Positions 7,383 through 16,385 of a stretch of DNA of 17,632 nucleotides are shown here, in pieces. Each line of letters opens with the position of its first letter. The stretch's first letter is position 1. The notes under the pieces were generated by a model. The model worked only from the letters and a program-made list of their open reading frames with translations. It did no database searches and was not told the origin of the DNA. Made by a program: the position numbers and the translations under genes. The DNA comes from Lachnospiraceae bacterium (GTDB taxonomy: Bacteria > Bacillota > Clostridia > Lachnospirales > Lachnospiraceae), in assembly GCA_900766925.1 (NCBI GenBank), contig CAAFXG010000441.1:1-17632 (forward strand), read 5' to 3'.

Positions 7383-8450
7383 ATGAAAGTCGGAATCATA
7401 ACATTCCATAGGGCAAACAATTTCGGAGCTGTGCTTCAGTGCTATGCTTTGCAAGAGAAACTCAAGGCATTGGGCTACGATGTTAGTGTGATAGACTACA
7501 GGCAGCCGTTTACCGAAATCAGTTACAGTCCGTATCGACCTGACATCGTTAAAAGAGGGCTTACAGCGCCGCGATTGTTGTGTGGCTACTTATTGAAGGC
7601 ATTCCCCGTATTGTTTAAGCGCGCTACAAAATACAACCGCTTTCGCAGCCGATTTTTGAATTGTACAAAACCGGTAAGGAATGCCGCCGAAATGCCGCAA
7701 GATTTTGACGTCTATCTTATCGGCTCTGACCAAATGTGGAGTTTGCATACGACTAATAATATCATAGAACCCATATTTTTCGGCGAATTTCCTCGTCCGA
7801 ACGGCAGCCGTCTGGAAGGTTATGCCATCAGTTCAAATATACAGGCTCTTAATGATATCGGCGAAACCTATTTAACGGAGTCAGCCAAGCGTTTTGAGCG
7901 ACTCTCATTCCGCGAAAGAGTTGTCAGAGACGAGGTGGAACGTATGACGGGAGTACATGGAGATGTCGTTTTAGACCCGACATTACTTTTAAATTATAAC
8001 GATTGGAACCGTCTTACGACCAAACCTCTCGTCAAAGAGCCTTATCTGCTAACCTATTTTCTTAGCCAAGATTGCGACAACGACGCTTTTCGCTCCAAAG
8101 TCAAAGCTTTTGCCGAAAAGAATGGCTTGAAAATGGTTGATGTCTTTGAGATAGCATATTCTCCGATTGATTTCCTCAATGCAATAAAATTTGCCTCGGT
8201 AGTGTTTGCGGCAAGTTTCCATGCTACAGCTTTCTCCGTGCTTTTTAGAAAGAATTTCTATTCTTTCCGCACTTCCGATGGTCGTGATATAAGATATATA
8301 AATATTTTGGATGCCGTTCAGATGTCCGACCGATTAATATCTATCGACGACTTGGACTCTCTTCGTCTGACGTATGCTGATTACAGCGACACCGAACGAT
8401 TGTTGAACTCATTACGGGCTGATTCAATAAAATATCTCCAATCGCTATGA
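7383..8450 (+). CDS. Polysaccharide pyruvyl transferase family protein
   Basis: Family members (CsaB/WcaK type) attach pyruvate as a ketal to sugars of surface polymers, using phosphoenolpyruvate. The 355-residue product has the GT-B-like pattern of the family: an N-terminal KVGIITFHRANNFGAVLQCYAL, the central YLIGSDQMWS (D116) and, in the C-terminal half, a FHATAFSVLF motif with H280. The N-terminal N-x-G-A-x-L-Q-C-Y-A-L form is the one usually found beside FrhB-like proteins. Only two bases separate it from the Fe-S protein gene, and it shares an ATGA overlap with the next glycosyltransferase, so the three genes should be translated together. Pyruvylation is inferred from the family only; the donor and the acceptor are unknown. 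Confidence 0.9.
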   Translation: MKVGIITFHRANNFGAVLQCYALQEKLKALGYDVSVIDYRQPFTEISYSPYRPDIVKRGLTAPRLLCGYLLKAFPVLFKRATKYNRFRSRFLNCTKPVRNAAEMPQDFDVYLIGSDQMWSLHTTNNIIEPIFFGEFPRPNGSRLEGYAISSNIQALNDIGETYLTESAKRFERLSFRERVVRDEVERMTGVHGDVVLDPTLLLNYNDWNRLTTKPLVKEPYLLTYFLSQDCDNDAFRSKVKAFAEKNGLKMVDVFEIAYSPIDFLNAIKFASVVFAASFHATAFSVLFRKNFYSFRTSDGRDIRYINILDAVQMSDRLISIDDLDSLRLTYADYSDTERLLNSLRADSIKYLQSL

Positions 8451-9451
8451 CAAATTCAAAACCGAAAGTAAGTGTTATTGTACCGATATATGGGGTTGAA
8501 GCATATATCGAGCGGTGTGCGGTCAGCCTGTTTGAGCAGACGCTTGACGATATAGAGTACATCTTCGTCAACGATTGCACACCAGATGAATCTATGAAGA
8601 TCCTTTCTCATGTATTGTCTCGTTACCCTCATCGGACGGATCAAGTTGTAATCATCAACCAGCCGAAAAACATGGGAGCAGCCAAGGCGCGAGAGGTAGG
8701 TATTAAAGCAGCCAAAGGGGAATACATCATTCATTGCGATAGCGATGATTGGGTGGATAAGGACATGTATTTTCTCATGTATCAAGAAGCTGTCGCTCAC
8801 CAATCGGATATGCTTATCTGTGATTGGTTTGAGTCTGATGGAAATAAACATCATGCTATACGACAGAATATTGGACATGTGTCAGACTTTATGTCTAGAG
8901 TCTTAAATCGTTCCATAAGCGGAAGCTTATGGAACAAGCTGATAGCTTGTTACATATATCATGCATTAGACTTCTTCCCGACAGCTCACATGATGGAGGA
9001 TGTAGCCTATACCGTACAATTTGTGCTAAAATGCCGTAAGATTAGTTATCTCGAGAAACCTTTATATTATTATTATAATAATGAAAAATCAATATGCAAG
9101 GATATTTCAAATACTGCTTGCGAAAACCGTTGTAAACAAGCCTGCGAAAATATAGATTTAATTATAAGTTATTTGAATAATAATAAATTGGATAACAAAT
9201 ACCGTAATGAAATAGTAGTGTTGAAAAATAGTGCTCGAGTATTTCTTTGGCCACTTTTCATGAAACATCCAAGAAGCTACTATAAAAGGTGGCTTTCTGT
9301 TTATCCTGAGATAAACAATGTGTATCCATTTACATCAGGAATCGCTATGAATTTAAGAATCATATTCGGATTATCCGTAATAGGTGTTTATCCGTTTATT
9401 TATAAAATTATACATAAGAAGAAGTTAATAGATCAATATGATTTGGAATAG
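8447..9451 (+). CDS. Glycosyltransferase family 2
   Basis: Probable inverting GT-A transferase that adds one sugar to the lipid-linked repeat unit at the cytoplasmic face. The 334-residue product starts with KVSVIVPIYGVEAYIERC and FVNDCTPDES. The metal/nucleotide-binding D98-S-D-D motif follows in HCDSDDWVDKDM, and a likely catalytic-base segment, MEDVAY, has E184 and D185. Basic and hydrophobic residues near the C-terminus (about 300-325) may bring the protein to the membrane. It begins in an ATGA overlap with the pyruvyltransferase-family gene. The last 14 bases overlap the start of the broken DUF1919 gene. Composition becomes very AT-rich from about 9050 onward. The sugar donor cannot be told from sequence. 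Confidence 0.92.
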   Translation: MTNSKPKVSVIVPIYGVEAYIERCAVSLFEQTLDDIEYIFVNDCTPDESMKILSHVLSRYPHRTDQVVIINQPKNMGAAKAREVGIKAAKGEYIIHCDSDDWVDKDMYFLMYQEAVAHQSDMLICDWFESDGNKHHAIRQNIGHVSDFMSRVLNRSISGSLWNKLIACYIYHALDFFPTAHMMEDVAYTVQFVLKCRKISYLEKPLYYYYNNEKSICKDISNTACENRCKQACENIDLIISYLNNNKLDNKYRNEIVVLKNSARVFLWPLFMKHPRSYYKRWLSVYPEINNVYPFTSGIAMNLRIIFGLSVIGVYPFIYKIIHKKKLIDQYDLE

Positions 9452-10045
9452 AATACAAGTAAAATTAAGACTAAAATACTATGATTGGTTCAAAAAGGGA
9501 AAGGTTGACAAGAATATTTCAATCTTTTGTAATAATTGCATAGGAACCTTTGTGGCACATGACTTTCATTTGCCATTTAATAGCCCAACTGTCAATCTTA
9601 TGATTACCCCCCCCCCCAGTTTGTAGAATATATTGAAAATCTGAAATTTAATACTTATAAAACAGAGATTGATAATATATCTGGGTCAAAAGATTGGCCA
9701 GAAGGATTATTAAATGGAAGAATCGGTATTAATTTCATACATTATGCTACTTTTGAAGAAGGAGTCGAGGCATGGATAAGAAGATCGGCAAGGATAAACT
9801 TTAATAGAATGTATTTTATCTTAGTAGAGACAGATGGTTGCAAGTATGAAGATCTTCAAAGATTTGACAACCTTGAGTATCCCCATAAGGTGGCCTTAGT
9901 GCATAAGCCTTATCCAAACATCAAATGTGCATTTCAAATCAAGGGATATGAGAAAATAGGTGCTGTAACCGATTCGTATAAATACTATAAGATATTACCT
10001 ATTAGATATTATGATCAGTTCAATTGGACAGAATTTTTAAAATAA
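9438..10045 (+). pseudogene. DUF1919 family protein, out of frame at a C11 tract (possible phase-variable gene)
   Basis: The first frame starts at ATG 9438 and encodes KNISIFCNNCIGTFVAHDF and LPFNSPTVNLMI, the N-terminal half of a DUF1919 protein. After a run of 11 C it ends at TAG 9624-9626. The rest of the family is in the -1 frame from 9617: FVEYIENLKF, then GRIGINFIHYATFEEGVEAW, ARINFNRMYFILVETDG and the C-terminal FNWTEFLK, stopping at 10045. With 9 or 12 C the two halves would join into about 201-202 residues, the usual family length. Nine C gives the best family fit around the join. No other damage is visible in either half. DUF1919 is found in polysaccharide loci and has no established activity that I know of; a modifying or transfer role is a guess. 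Alternatives to a true break are slippage during transcription or replication, or a sequencing error. Confidence 0.82.
9607..9617 (+). repeat. C11 homopolymer tract
   Basis: Eleven consecutive C bases in an otherwise very AT-rich gene, placed exactly where the DUF1919 reading frame is lost. It is a candidate slipped-strand contingency tract: 9 or 12 C restores the frame. Confidence 0.85.
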
Positions 10046-10057
10046 TTATTGAAGACT

Positions 10058-10861
10058 ATGATACCAAAGATAATTCATTTTTGTTGGTTGAGTGGCGATG
10101 AGTATCCACCACTTATCAAGCATTGCATTGCAACTTGGAAACAGGTATTGCCTGATTACGAAATCGTGCTTTGGGATATAAATCGCTTCGACATAAACAG
10201 CGTCGCTTGGGTAAAAGAAGCTTTTGAAGCAAAAAAATATGCTTTTGCTGCTGACTACATTCGTTTATATGCAGTATATTCAGAGGGTGGTATCTATCTT
10301 GATTCTGATGTAGAAGTACTAAAACCGTTTGATGATCTTTTATCAAGCAGGTCTTTCATCGGTTTTGAAGCGGCAACCGAGAAAATTGAAGCGGCTATTT
10401 TCGGTGCTGAAAAAGGCTGTGAGTGGTGTAAAAAGGCTATGGAGTTTTATGATAATCGACATTTTGAAGTCGATAAACAAGGAGGTATTAATACAGCATA
10501 TATCGCTCCCAATATCATCAATGAATCACTTAAACAATTATTTCCCGACTTTCCTGAGATTCCAGTGAAAACACCCATTAAGATTCATGATAATGAACTT
10601 ACCGTATGCCCATCAAAATTCTTTTCACCAATTATGTATGACCTTGAGAAAAGTTATACTACAGAAAAAGATGTTGCCAAAAGGTATAGAGAGAATCCTG
10701 AAACTTATTGCATACACAGATTCAATGCATCATGGGGAATTAAACCTTCAAAGAAACTGCAATGGTGGGATTATTTCAAGAAACGTTGTAGAAAGATTTT
10801 GGGTGAGAAAGTTGCAAATATTATTATTGCTCCCATTCGTTTTGTGGGACGATTGAAATAA
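10058..10861 (+). CDS. GT32-type glycosyltransferase (DXD sugar-transferase family)
   Basis: Probable retaining glycosyltransferase of the Och1/TcdA-like fold used in capsule synthesis. The 267-residue protein starts MIPKIIHFCWLSG, the normal beginning of this family, so I prefer the ATG at 10058 over an in-frame TTG at 10049. Further landmarks are YEIVLWDINRFD, FAADYIRLYAVYSEGGIYLDSDVEV with the metal-binding D82-S-D84, and the late histidine in the IHRFNASWG stretch. It starts 12 bases after the DUF1919 reading ends. It is AT-rich like its left neighbour. The donor sugar is unknown. Confidence 0.9.
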   Translation: MIPKIIHFCWLSGDEYPPLIKHCIATWKQVLPDYEIVLWDINRFDINSVAWVKEAFEAKKYAFAADYIRLYAVYSEGGIYLDSDVEVLKPFDDLLSSRSFIGFEAATEKIEAAIFGAEKGCEWCKKAMEFYDNRHFEVDKQGGINTAYIAPNIINESLKQLFPDFPEIPVKTPIKIHDNELTVCPSKFFSPIMYDLEKSYTTEKDVAKRYRENPETYCIHRFNASWGIKPSKKLQWWDYFKKRCRKILGEKVANIIIAPIRFVGRLK

Positions 10862-10902
10862 ATCTTCTATTGTCATATTCAGCAAGAACAATTGTGCTAA
10901 TT

Positions 10903-12051
10903 ATGAATACAAAAACTATAGCTTATATTTCCCAGGCTGACCCTTTTACAGATAGACGCGCCTGGAGTGGAACCAATTTCAAGCTGCGAGAAGGACTTGA
11001 GAATGCTGGATACCACGTCAAATGGATTCCATATAAGGTCAGTAAATGCAAGTTGTTCTTGCTGAAAGTCCTTATAAAATTATTGTTTGGTAAGGGTGCA
11101 TTGATAGATCATAATCGGTTTTATTTTAAACTGTGTGCCAAAAGCATTAATTTGAAGTTGCTGGATGATTGTGATTACGTGTTTTTTCCTGCTGGAGGAC
11201 AAATTGGAGCTTATCTCAAAACGAGAAAACCTATAATCTATTTTTCTGATGCGACCTTCAAATTGATGGTAGATTACTATTGGAAGAACCAATCTAAATA
11301 TATTATTAAAGAAGGACTTGCAAATGATTATAAAGCAATTAATCGGAGTTTTATTAACATTCGTTCTTCAAAATGGGCTGCGGACTCAGTAGTTAACGAT
11401 TATGGAGCAGATCCAAAGCACACGTTTGTCTTGGAATTTGGGGCCAATATTGATGAAGCCGATATTGTTACATCTGCACTTTATGATAAAATACAATGCT
11501 TAACGATCATGTTCAGTGGCGTTGACTGGGAACGGAAAGGAGGTGACATTGCAGTGGAAACCGTACGGCTACTTAATGAATATGGTATTAAATCTAAATT
11601 AATCATTGCAGGTATTAAGAAGTTACCAGCAAAATACGAACATTTACCGTATATAGAGATTCTTGGCTTCTTGGATAAAAACATACCCAAACAATATAAA
11701 CTCTATATTAAGGCAATGTCGAATGCACATGTATTTTTATTGCCAACAAAAGCAGAATGCTCTGCTATCGTATATTGCGAGGCCTCGGCATTTGGGTTAC
11801 CCATATTTAGTTATGACACAGGAGGCGTAAGGAATTATGTTCGTAATGGAGTAAATGGTTATATCTTGCCAATCAGCGCAGTGGCTAAAGATTTTGCAAA
11901 TGCAATAATCAATTGTGTGGAGCATAATAGATTAAATGACCTTCATTATGGAGGAATCGATTTATATAAAACGACACTTAATTGGAATAGTTGGGGCAAG
12001 AGATTTAGAGAATGTATTGAAATTGTAGAAAATGAGAGAACGTTATATTGA
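10903..12051 (+). CDS. Glycosyltransferase family 4 (GT-B)
   Basis: Probable retaining transferase using a nucleotide sugar. The 382-residue product begins NTKTIAYISQADPFTDRRAWSG, an N-terminal Rossmann strand followed by the usual acceptor-side loop. In the C-terminal half, IMFSGVDWERKGGDIAVE is the family's donor-domain entry and E285-x7-E293 in KAECSAIVYCEASAFG is the EX7E motif. FSYDTGGVRNYVRNGVNGYILP follows as expected. I chose ATG 10903 rather than an upstream TTG at 10870, because the conserved sequence starts here and the intervening codons are uninformative. Its last 20 bases overlap the acyltransferase gene that follows. The sugar and the linkage are unknown. Confidence 0.9.
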   Translation: MNTKTIAYISQADPFTDRRAWSGTNFKLREGLENAGYHVKWIPYKVSKCKLFLLKVLIKLLFGKGALIDHNRFYFKLCAKSINLKLLDDCDYVFFPAGGQIGAYLKTRKPIIYFSDATFKLMVDYYWKNQSKYIIKEGLANDYKAINRSFINIRSSKWAADSVVNDYGADPKHTFVLEFGANIDEADIVTSALYDKIQCLTIMFSGVDWERKGGDIAVETVRLLNEYGIKSKLIIAGIKKLPAKYEHLPYIEILGFLDKNIPKQYKLYIKAMSNAHVFLLPTKAECSAIVYCEASAFGLPIFSYDTGGVRNYVRNGVNGYILPISAVAKDFANAIINCVEHNRLNDLHYGGIDLYKTTLNWNSWGKRFRECIEIVENERTLY

Positions 12052-13030
12052 TATTGTGAAAGGAATGTCCATTCTATGTATTGTTCTTTTACATTATCTT
12101 AATGGCTTATTCCCTACAGTATTTCACACCTTTGTTGGCTCATTTATGATTACTTCATTTTATGTTTGCACGGGTTGGGTTTCTGCCCAGCACACATCAA
12201 GTCGCACAATAAAGGAGTTTATACATAAGAGGTTCAAGCAATTAGGAATCCCATATTTATATTGGACTGGAATAATACTATTTTTTGATAGCATTCTTTG
12301 GCTATGTGGCTATTATGACACTTTCTTCCTGGGTAAGGAAATATATAAATCAATGGTATTGAGAGGATGCGGAACGTTATGGTTCTTACCTGCAATGTTC
12401 CTGGGCGGGATAATATGGCAATTTCTAAGTGAAAAAAAGAGAGTATATATAGTGTTAGCTTTTATAATAACTATAGTTTATGGAGTTTTGTATGATTATT
12501 TGATGGATGATGCTAATCAAGTGTTCGCCAATGCAACTATTAGGGATATTGTCAATGCACCATTGCGTGTCATACGCGATGCGCTCCAGGCATGGGTGGC
12601 AATCGCTTTTGGGTATTACACATATCTTGCTTCAAAAAGAATAATCAATAAACGTGGGATTCTATTTTCATTAAGCTTGATTCTTTTACTTTTGGCCTAT
12701 TATTTTGCCAACTATTATCCTTTTAATATAAATTTTGCATGGTCTTATCTGGCACCTCTTTTGGGTCCTGTAGGTTGGATTTATTTCTATAAGTCGATTC
12801 AAAATCTATCCATCTGGACGTACTTCAACTATTGGGGCAAGAATTCACTATGCTTGATGGTTACGCACTACTCAATAATTTTAGTTCTTTTTAAAATCTT
12901 CGTGACATCGGTCTTACATATGCCCTTTGATGGATGGACAAGCTTTGTCGCTTTCTTGATTTCACTACCAATACAACATCTAATTGTCATCTTGACAAAT
13001 AAATATGCGTCATATACATTAGCAAAATGA
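12032..13030 (+). CDS. Membrane O-acyltransferase (acyltransferase 3 family)
   Basis: Probable inner-membrane enzyme adding an acetyl or related group to a sugar of the repeat unit. The complete 332-residue protein begins RERYIDIVKGMSILCIVLLHY, the family's R-x-x-x-I-D-x-x-K-G-x-x-I-x-x-V-x-x-H signature, with the candidate catalytic H21. GTLWFLPAMFLGG follows at about residue 114. About nine or ten hydrophobic segments follow the family plan. It is the second such enzyme in the window beside the partial one at the left end, so the polymer may carry two kinds of acylation. It overlaps the upstream GT4 by 20 bases and the downstream polymerase gene by 4 (ATGA). Confidence 0.9.
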   Translation: MRERYIDIVKGMSILCIVLLHYLNGLFPTVFHTFVGSFMITSFYVCTGWVSAQHTSSRTIKEFIHKRFKQLGIPYLYWTGIILFFDSILWLCGYYDTFFLGKEIYKSMVLRGCGTLWFLPAMFLGGIIWQFLSEKKRVYIVLAFIITIVYGVLYDYLMDDANQVFANATIRDIVNAPLRVIRDALQAWVAIAFGYYTYLASKRIINKRGILFSLSLILLLLAYYFANYYPFNINFAWSYLAPLLGPVGWIYFYKSIQNLSIWTYFNYWGKNSLCLMVTHYSIILVLFKIFVTSVLHMPFDGWTSFVAFLISLPIQHLIVILTNKYASYTLAK

Positions 13031-14208
13031 ATATACAGTCATATTTAACAACGAGGAATATTACAGCATTCATTCTATTAATGTTTTGCATACAATATAT
13101 TCCACTGGAAAGCCGTGACGGGGTCAGCTATTTAAAATTGGGGATAGCTGCGATGTGCCCATTTATTTATTGGATAAAAACCCCTTTTTTGAGTCGTTGC
13201 ACGTGGATGTTACTTCTATATTATGTTTTGGTGATATTTGCTGCTATCACTCATCCCGCATCGCTACGTTGGTCAACAGTGTTGTTTCTTGGGACATTTT
13301 TAATGACCTATGCAACATTCTATAATTTGGTAACTATAAATAAGGTATTTACCAGAGAATCTGCTATAAAGTTTATTCGTTACCTTATTATTGTATATAT
13401 GATTGTTTTATTGTTGCAACAATGCTTACTCGTAATAGGTATTACAGTTTTTCCTCTATTTAATTTGGTTCAGGACTTAGGAAGAGGCCTAGGAGCAAAT
13501 TCACTTACATACGAGCCTTCTTCAATCGGAGTGATATTACCTTTTGCATTCTTGACGTTATTGCGATTGCATGAATTAGACTATGGAAGAAAACTTACGG
13601 TAAATGAAATCTTTTCAACAGAGAAATGGGCAACCATTGCTTTTTTTTACACGATGATAGGAGCAGTAAGTGGAACTGCTATGATTTCACTATTTATTGT
13701 ATGCTTTTACTTTCTCTCCTCGAAACAGAAAATTTATACAATACCTGCGCTCATTATTTTGCTGGTTCTTTTTCTTAACATCGACTATCTTCCTTTAAAT
13801 AGAGCAAGGGATTCCATGATGGCATTTTTGTCATTGGATAGACAGAGAGTAATGTTAGCGGATGGTAGTGCCGCAGCACGAATTATTCCTGCAATAAATA
13901 CATTGACCAAATTAGATTTAACCACATGGGAAGGTTGGTTTGGACATGGAGTGGATTATGGATTAAGCAAATGGATTTTTAGCGAAAGAGTCATGATTGG
14001 CTGTATTGCCGACTATGGTTTTTTGAGTTTCATTGTCATGCAAATTATTGTTTATTCTTGCATGATAAAGCGGATTATCTCAATTGAATCTGTTTTATGG
14101 ATAATCATAGGAATGATGACTTTGGCAAATATTCCTCTAAACTGGGGTGCTATGATGTTGTGTACGGTGTCAAGACATTTTCAAAATGAATCAGATGGAC
14201 AGGATTGA
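13027..14208 (+). CDS. wzy: Probable Wzy-like polysaccharide polymerase
   Basis: A 393-residue polytopic membrane protein with about ten or eleven hydrophobic segments and little else. It is likely to polymerise flipped repeat units on the periplasmic side. Support is its topology, length and place in the operon, a large polar loop (about residues 255-315) containing RARDSMMAFLSLDRQR and GWFGHGVDYG, and a TYEPSSIG stretch (E163) that resembles a motif seen in Wzy-type proteins. Wzy proteins have very little sequence conservation, so this call is made partly by exclusion: it is the only polymerase candidate in the window. It begins in an ATGA overlap with the acyltransferase gene and ends with a 23-base overlap with the next GT2 gene. 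Confidence 0.75.
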   Translation: MNIQSYLTTRNITAFILLMFCIQYIPLESRDGVSYLKLGIAAMCPFIYWIKTPFLSRCTWMLLLYYVLVIFAAITHPASLRWSTVLFLGTFLMTYATFYNLVTINKVFTRESAIKFIRYLIIVYMIVLLLQQCLLVIGITVFPLFNLVQDLGRGLGANSLTYEPSSIGVILPFAFLTLLRLHELDYGRKLTVNEIFSTEKWATIAFFYTMIGAVSGTAMISLFIVCFYFLSSKQKIYTIPALIILLVLFLNIDYLPLNRARDSMMAFLSLDRQRVMLADGSAAARIIPAINTLTKLDLTTWEGWFGHGVDYGLSKWIFSERVMIGCIADYGFLSFIVMQIIVYSCMIKRIISIESVLWIIIGMMTLANIPLNWGAMMLCTVSRHFQNESDGQD

Positions 14209-15070
14209 CGTTTCAATTATTATTGTAAATTTCAACACAAAGACACTTTTGGATCATTGTTTGGAGTCGATATTCCTGCAAACTAAAAGTGTCGATTTTG
14301 AGGTGATTGTTATTGATAATGCATCGATTGATGGTTCCGAAAAATTAGTTAGACATAAATACCCTAATGTTCGTTGGATAAATAGTGGTGCAAACTTAGG
14401 TTTTGGTCGTGCCAATAATATCGGAGCGGACGTAGCATGTGGAAAATATCTTTTCTTATTGAACTCAGATACTATCCTCTTAAATGATGCGGTGAGCATA
14501 TTATACCACTATATGGAATCTAATATGCAAAAGAACAAACTTGGTGCTATAGGATCGTATCTCCTTGATAGTAATGAGAACATAAATGTGTCATACTTAG
14601 ATTTTCCAACTCCTATAAGTGAATTCAGATATTTGTGGGGTAAACTGCGCAATCAACAAGTTGATGAGACACACTCATTCGTTGATGTTGACTCTATTTG
14701 TGGTGCTGATATATTTATTCCTCGTGAATTATTTCAGATAGTAGGAGGATTTGACCCTCGGATATTTATGTATTACGAAGAAACTGATTTGCAATATCGT
14801 ATTGCAAAAATGGGACTGAAAAGAAGAATAATCGATGGACCTCGTATCATTCATTTAGAGGGCGGCAGTTTTAAGTCAAAGGGATTGTCTCTGAAGCGAT
14901 TTCAAATGTCTCAAACCAGCTATAATTATTACTTAAGGAAACACTATAGGGGATTTAAATACTTGTTCTTCAAGGTGTCTTTGATAGTTATTAGAACAAC
15001 CCTATTTATTACTACAGACTGGAGCTTCAATGAGAAATGTAAAGCATATTGGTTAGTTTTAAAAGGATAA
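14186..15070 (+). CDS. Glycosyltransferase family 2, rhamnosyltransferase-like (WbbL type)
   Basis: A 294-residue GT-A transferase. The N-terminus DVSIIIVNFNTKTLLDHCLESI and IDNASIDGSEKLV, then GANLGFGRANNIGA, then LNSDTIL (the DXD-equivalent N-S-D95) form the WbbL/rhamnosyltransferase-like pattern. The C-terminal part has GADIFIPRELFQIVGGFDPRIF and YYEETDLQYRI (E199) as expected for this subgroup. The rhamnose donor is a family-based guess. A second in-frame ATG at 14195 (MDRIDVS) is equally plausible as start. It overlaps the polymerase gene, so translation is probably coupled. Confidence 0.92.
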   Translation: MNQMDRIDVSIIIVNFNTKTLLDHCLESIFLQTKSVDFEVIVIDNASIDGSEKLVRHKYPNVRWINSGANLGFGRANNIGADVACGKYLFLLNSDTILLNDAVSILYHYMESNMQKNKLGAIGSYLLDSNENINVSYLDFPTPISEFRYLWGKLRNQQVDETHSFVDVDSICGADIFIPRELFQIVGGFDPRIFMYYEETDLQYRIAKMGLKRRIIDGPRIIHLEGGSFKSKGLSLKRFQMSQTSYNYYLRKHYRGFKYLFFKVSLIVIRTTLFITTDWSFNEKCKAYWLVLKG

Positions 15071-15081
15071 TTAAATAACAG

Positions 15082-16356
15082 ATGAATGTCTTAGTATTAG
15101 CTTATGCCATATCTCCAAGCAAGGGAAGTGAATACTCTGTGGCCTGGAATTATGTGAAAAATATGTCAAAGTACCATACCCTCACAGTACTTTATGGTGC
15201 ATCGGGTGAGCACATGGGTGATTGTGATGAATTGGAGCATTATGCCCGATTGCATCCTATTCCTCATGTACGATTTATCTCTATTTATCCAAATCGCATT
15301 GCGAACATACTAAATTGGCCCAATAAACATAATCTATTTGTATATACGTTCTATTATGCTTATCAGGTATGGCATAAATTAGCATACAAGAAAGCTAAAG
15401 AATTGGTCAGCAAAGAACATTTTGACTTAATACATTACGTTGGCATGATTGGATATCGAGAGCCAGGCTATTTATGGAAATTAGGATTACCTTATGTTTG
15501 GGGACCTGTCAGTGGAGCTAATAATGCTCCACAGCAATTGATGAAGAATATGCCATTAATAGGGAGGCTGAAATTAACTTTCCGCAGCTTAGCAAACACT
15601 ATTCAATTCCATACCAAACATCGTCTGAAAAGCGCATTGAAAGCTACAGATATTCTGCTTACTGCAACATCTGAGAATCAGCTTAAATTCAAAGATGTAC
15701 ATAAAAAAGAGAGTATCTGTATGCCCGAAAACTGTATTTCGAGAAATATCGTTCTTGACGAAAACAAGTTTAGAAATCCAGACAAATATACAATAATTGT
15801 CATTGGCGCACTCACTGCAGGGAAAGCTGTTGGAATCTTTTTGCAGGCTTTAACGAAAGTAAGACAAAGAGACTTATTACATGTGGATATTGTGGGAGAT
15901 GGTCCAATGAAATCAGAGTTGCAGAAATATGCTCATAATCATAACTTGGATAATTTAATTACATGGCATGGAAAACTACCTCGTGCAGAAGCTATAAAAG
16001 TCTTTAATTCAGCTCATCTACATGTGATTACGAGTGTAAGTGAAGGAAACCCGACAACAATATGGGAAGCAATGTCTTATGGAGTTCCAACTTTGAGTTT
16101 TGATCATTGTGGTATGCACGATACAATTTGTGATAGATGTGGTATCAGAGTTCCAATATCAAAGCGATACGAAGATTGTGTGACTGCAGTAACGCATAAT
16201 ATTGATGAATTATTGGAACATCCAGAACGCTTTCGAAAATTGGCACAAGGGACAATAGAGTGTGCACAACATTTTACGTGGGCAGAAAGAGAGAAAATCC
16301 TAAATAATCTTTATGAATCTCTCCTACATAAGAAACACCACATTAACGGGATATAG
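15082..16356 (+). CDS. Glycosyltransferase family 4 (GT-B)
   Basis: The 424-residue product begins NVLVLAYAISPSKGSEYSVAWNYV, a start typical of a subgroup of Bacteroidales GT4 enzymes; the GSE stretch lies in the acceptor-domain loop. The donor domain shows IIVIGALTAGKAVGIFLQAL, VDIVGDGPMKSEL and the EX7E motif E321-x7-E329 in SEGNPTTIWEAMSYG. It starts 11 bases after the GT2 gene, with a weak aagga about 15 bases upstream. No transmembrane segment is seen, so it is probably a peripheral enzyme at the cytoplasmic face. The sugar is unknown. Confidence 0.92.
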   Translation: MNVLVLAYAISPSKGSEYSVAWNYVKNMSKYHTLTVLYGASGEHMGDCDELEHYARLHPIPHVRFISIYPNRIANILNWPNKHNLFVYTFYYAYQVWHKLAYKKAKELVSKEHFDLIHYVGMIGYREPGYLWKLGLPYVWGPVSGANNAPQQLMKNMPLIGRLKLTFRSLANTIQFHTKHRLKSALKATDILLTATSENQLKFKDVHKKESICMPENCISRNIVLDENKFRNPDKYTIIVIGALTAGKAVGIFLQALTKVRQRDLLHVDIVGDGPMKSELQKYAHNHNLDNLITWHGKLPRAEAIKVFNSAHLHVITSVSEGNPTTIWEAMSYGVPTLSFDHCGMHDTICDRCGIRVPISKRYEDCVTAVTHNIDELLEHPERFRKLAQGTIECAQHFTWAEREKILNNLYESLLHKKHHINGI

Positions 16357-16385
16357 AATCTTTGAGAAGGATAAATCATTTAACA

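Noticed and set aside
10049..10057. TTG start for the GT32 gene
   Set aside because: ATG at 10058 gives the family-typical N-terminus MIPKIIH, so the TTG is not needed. The same reasoning removes TTG starts at 10870 and 16362.
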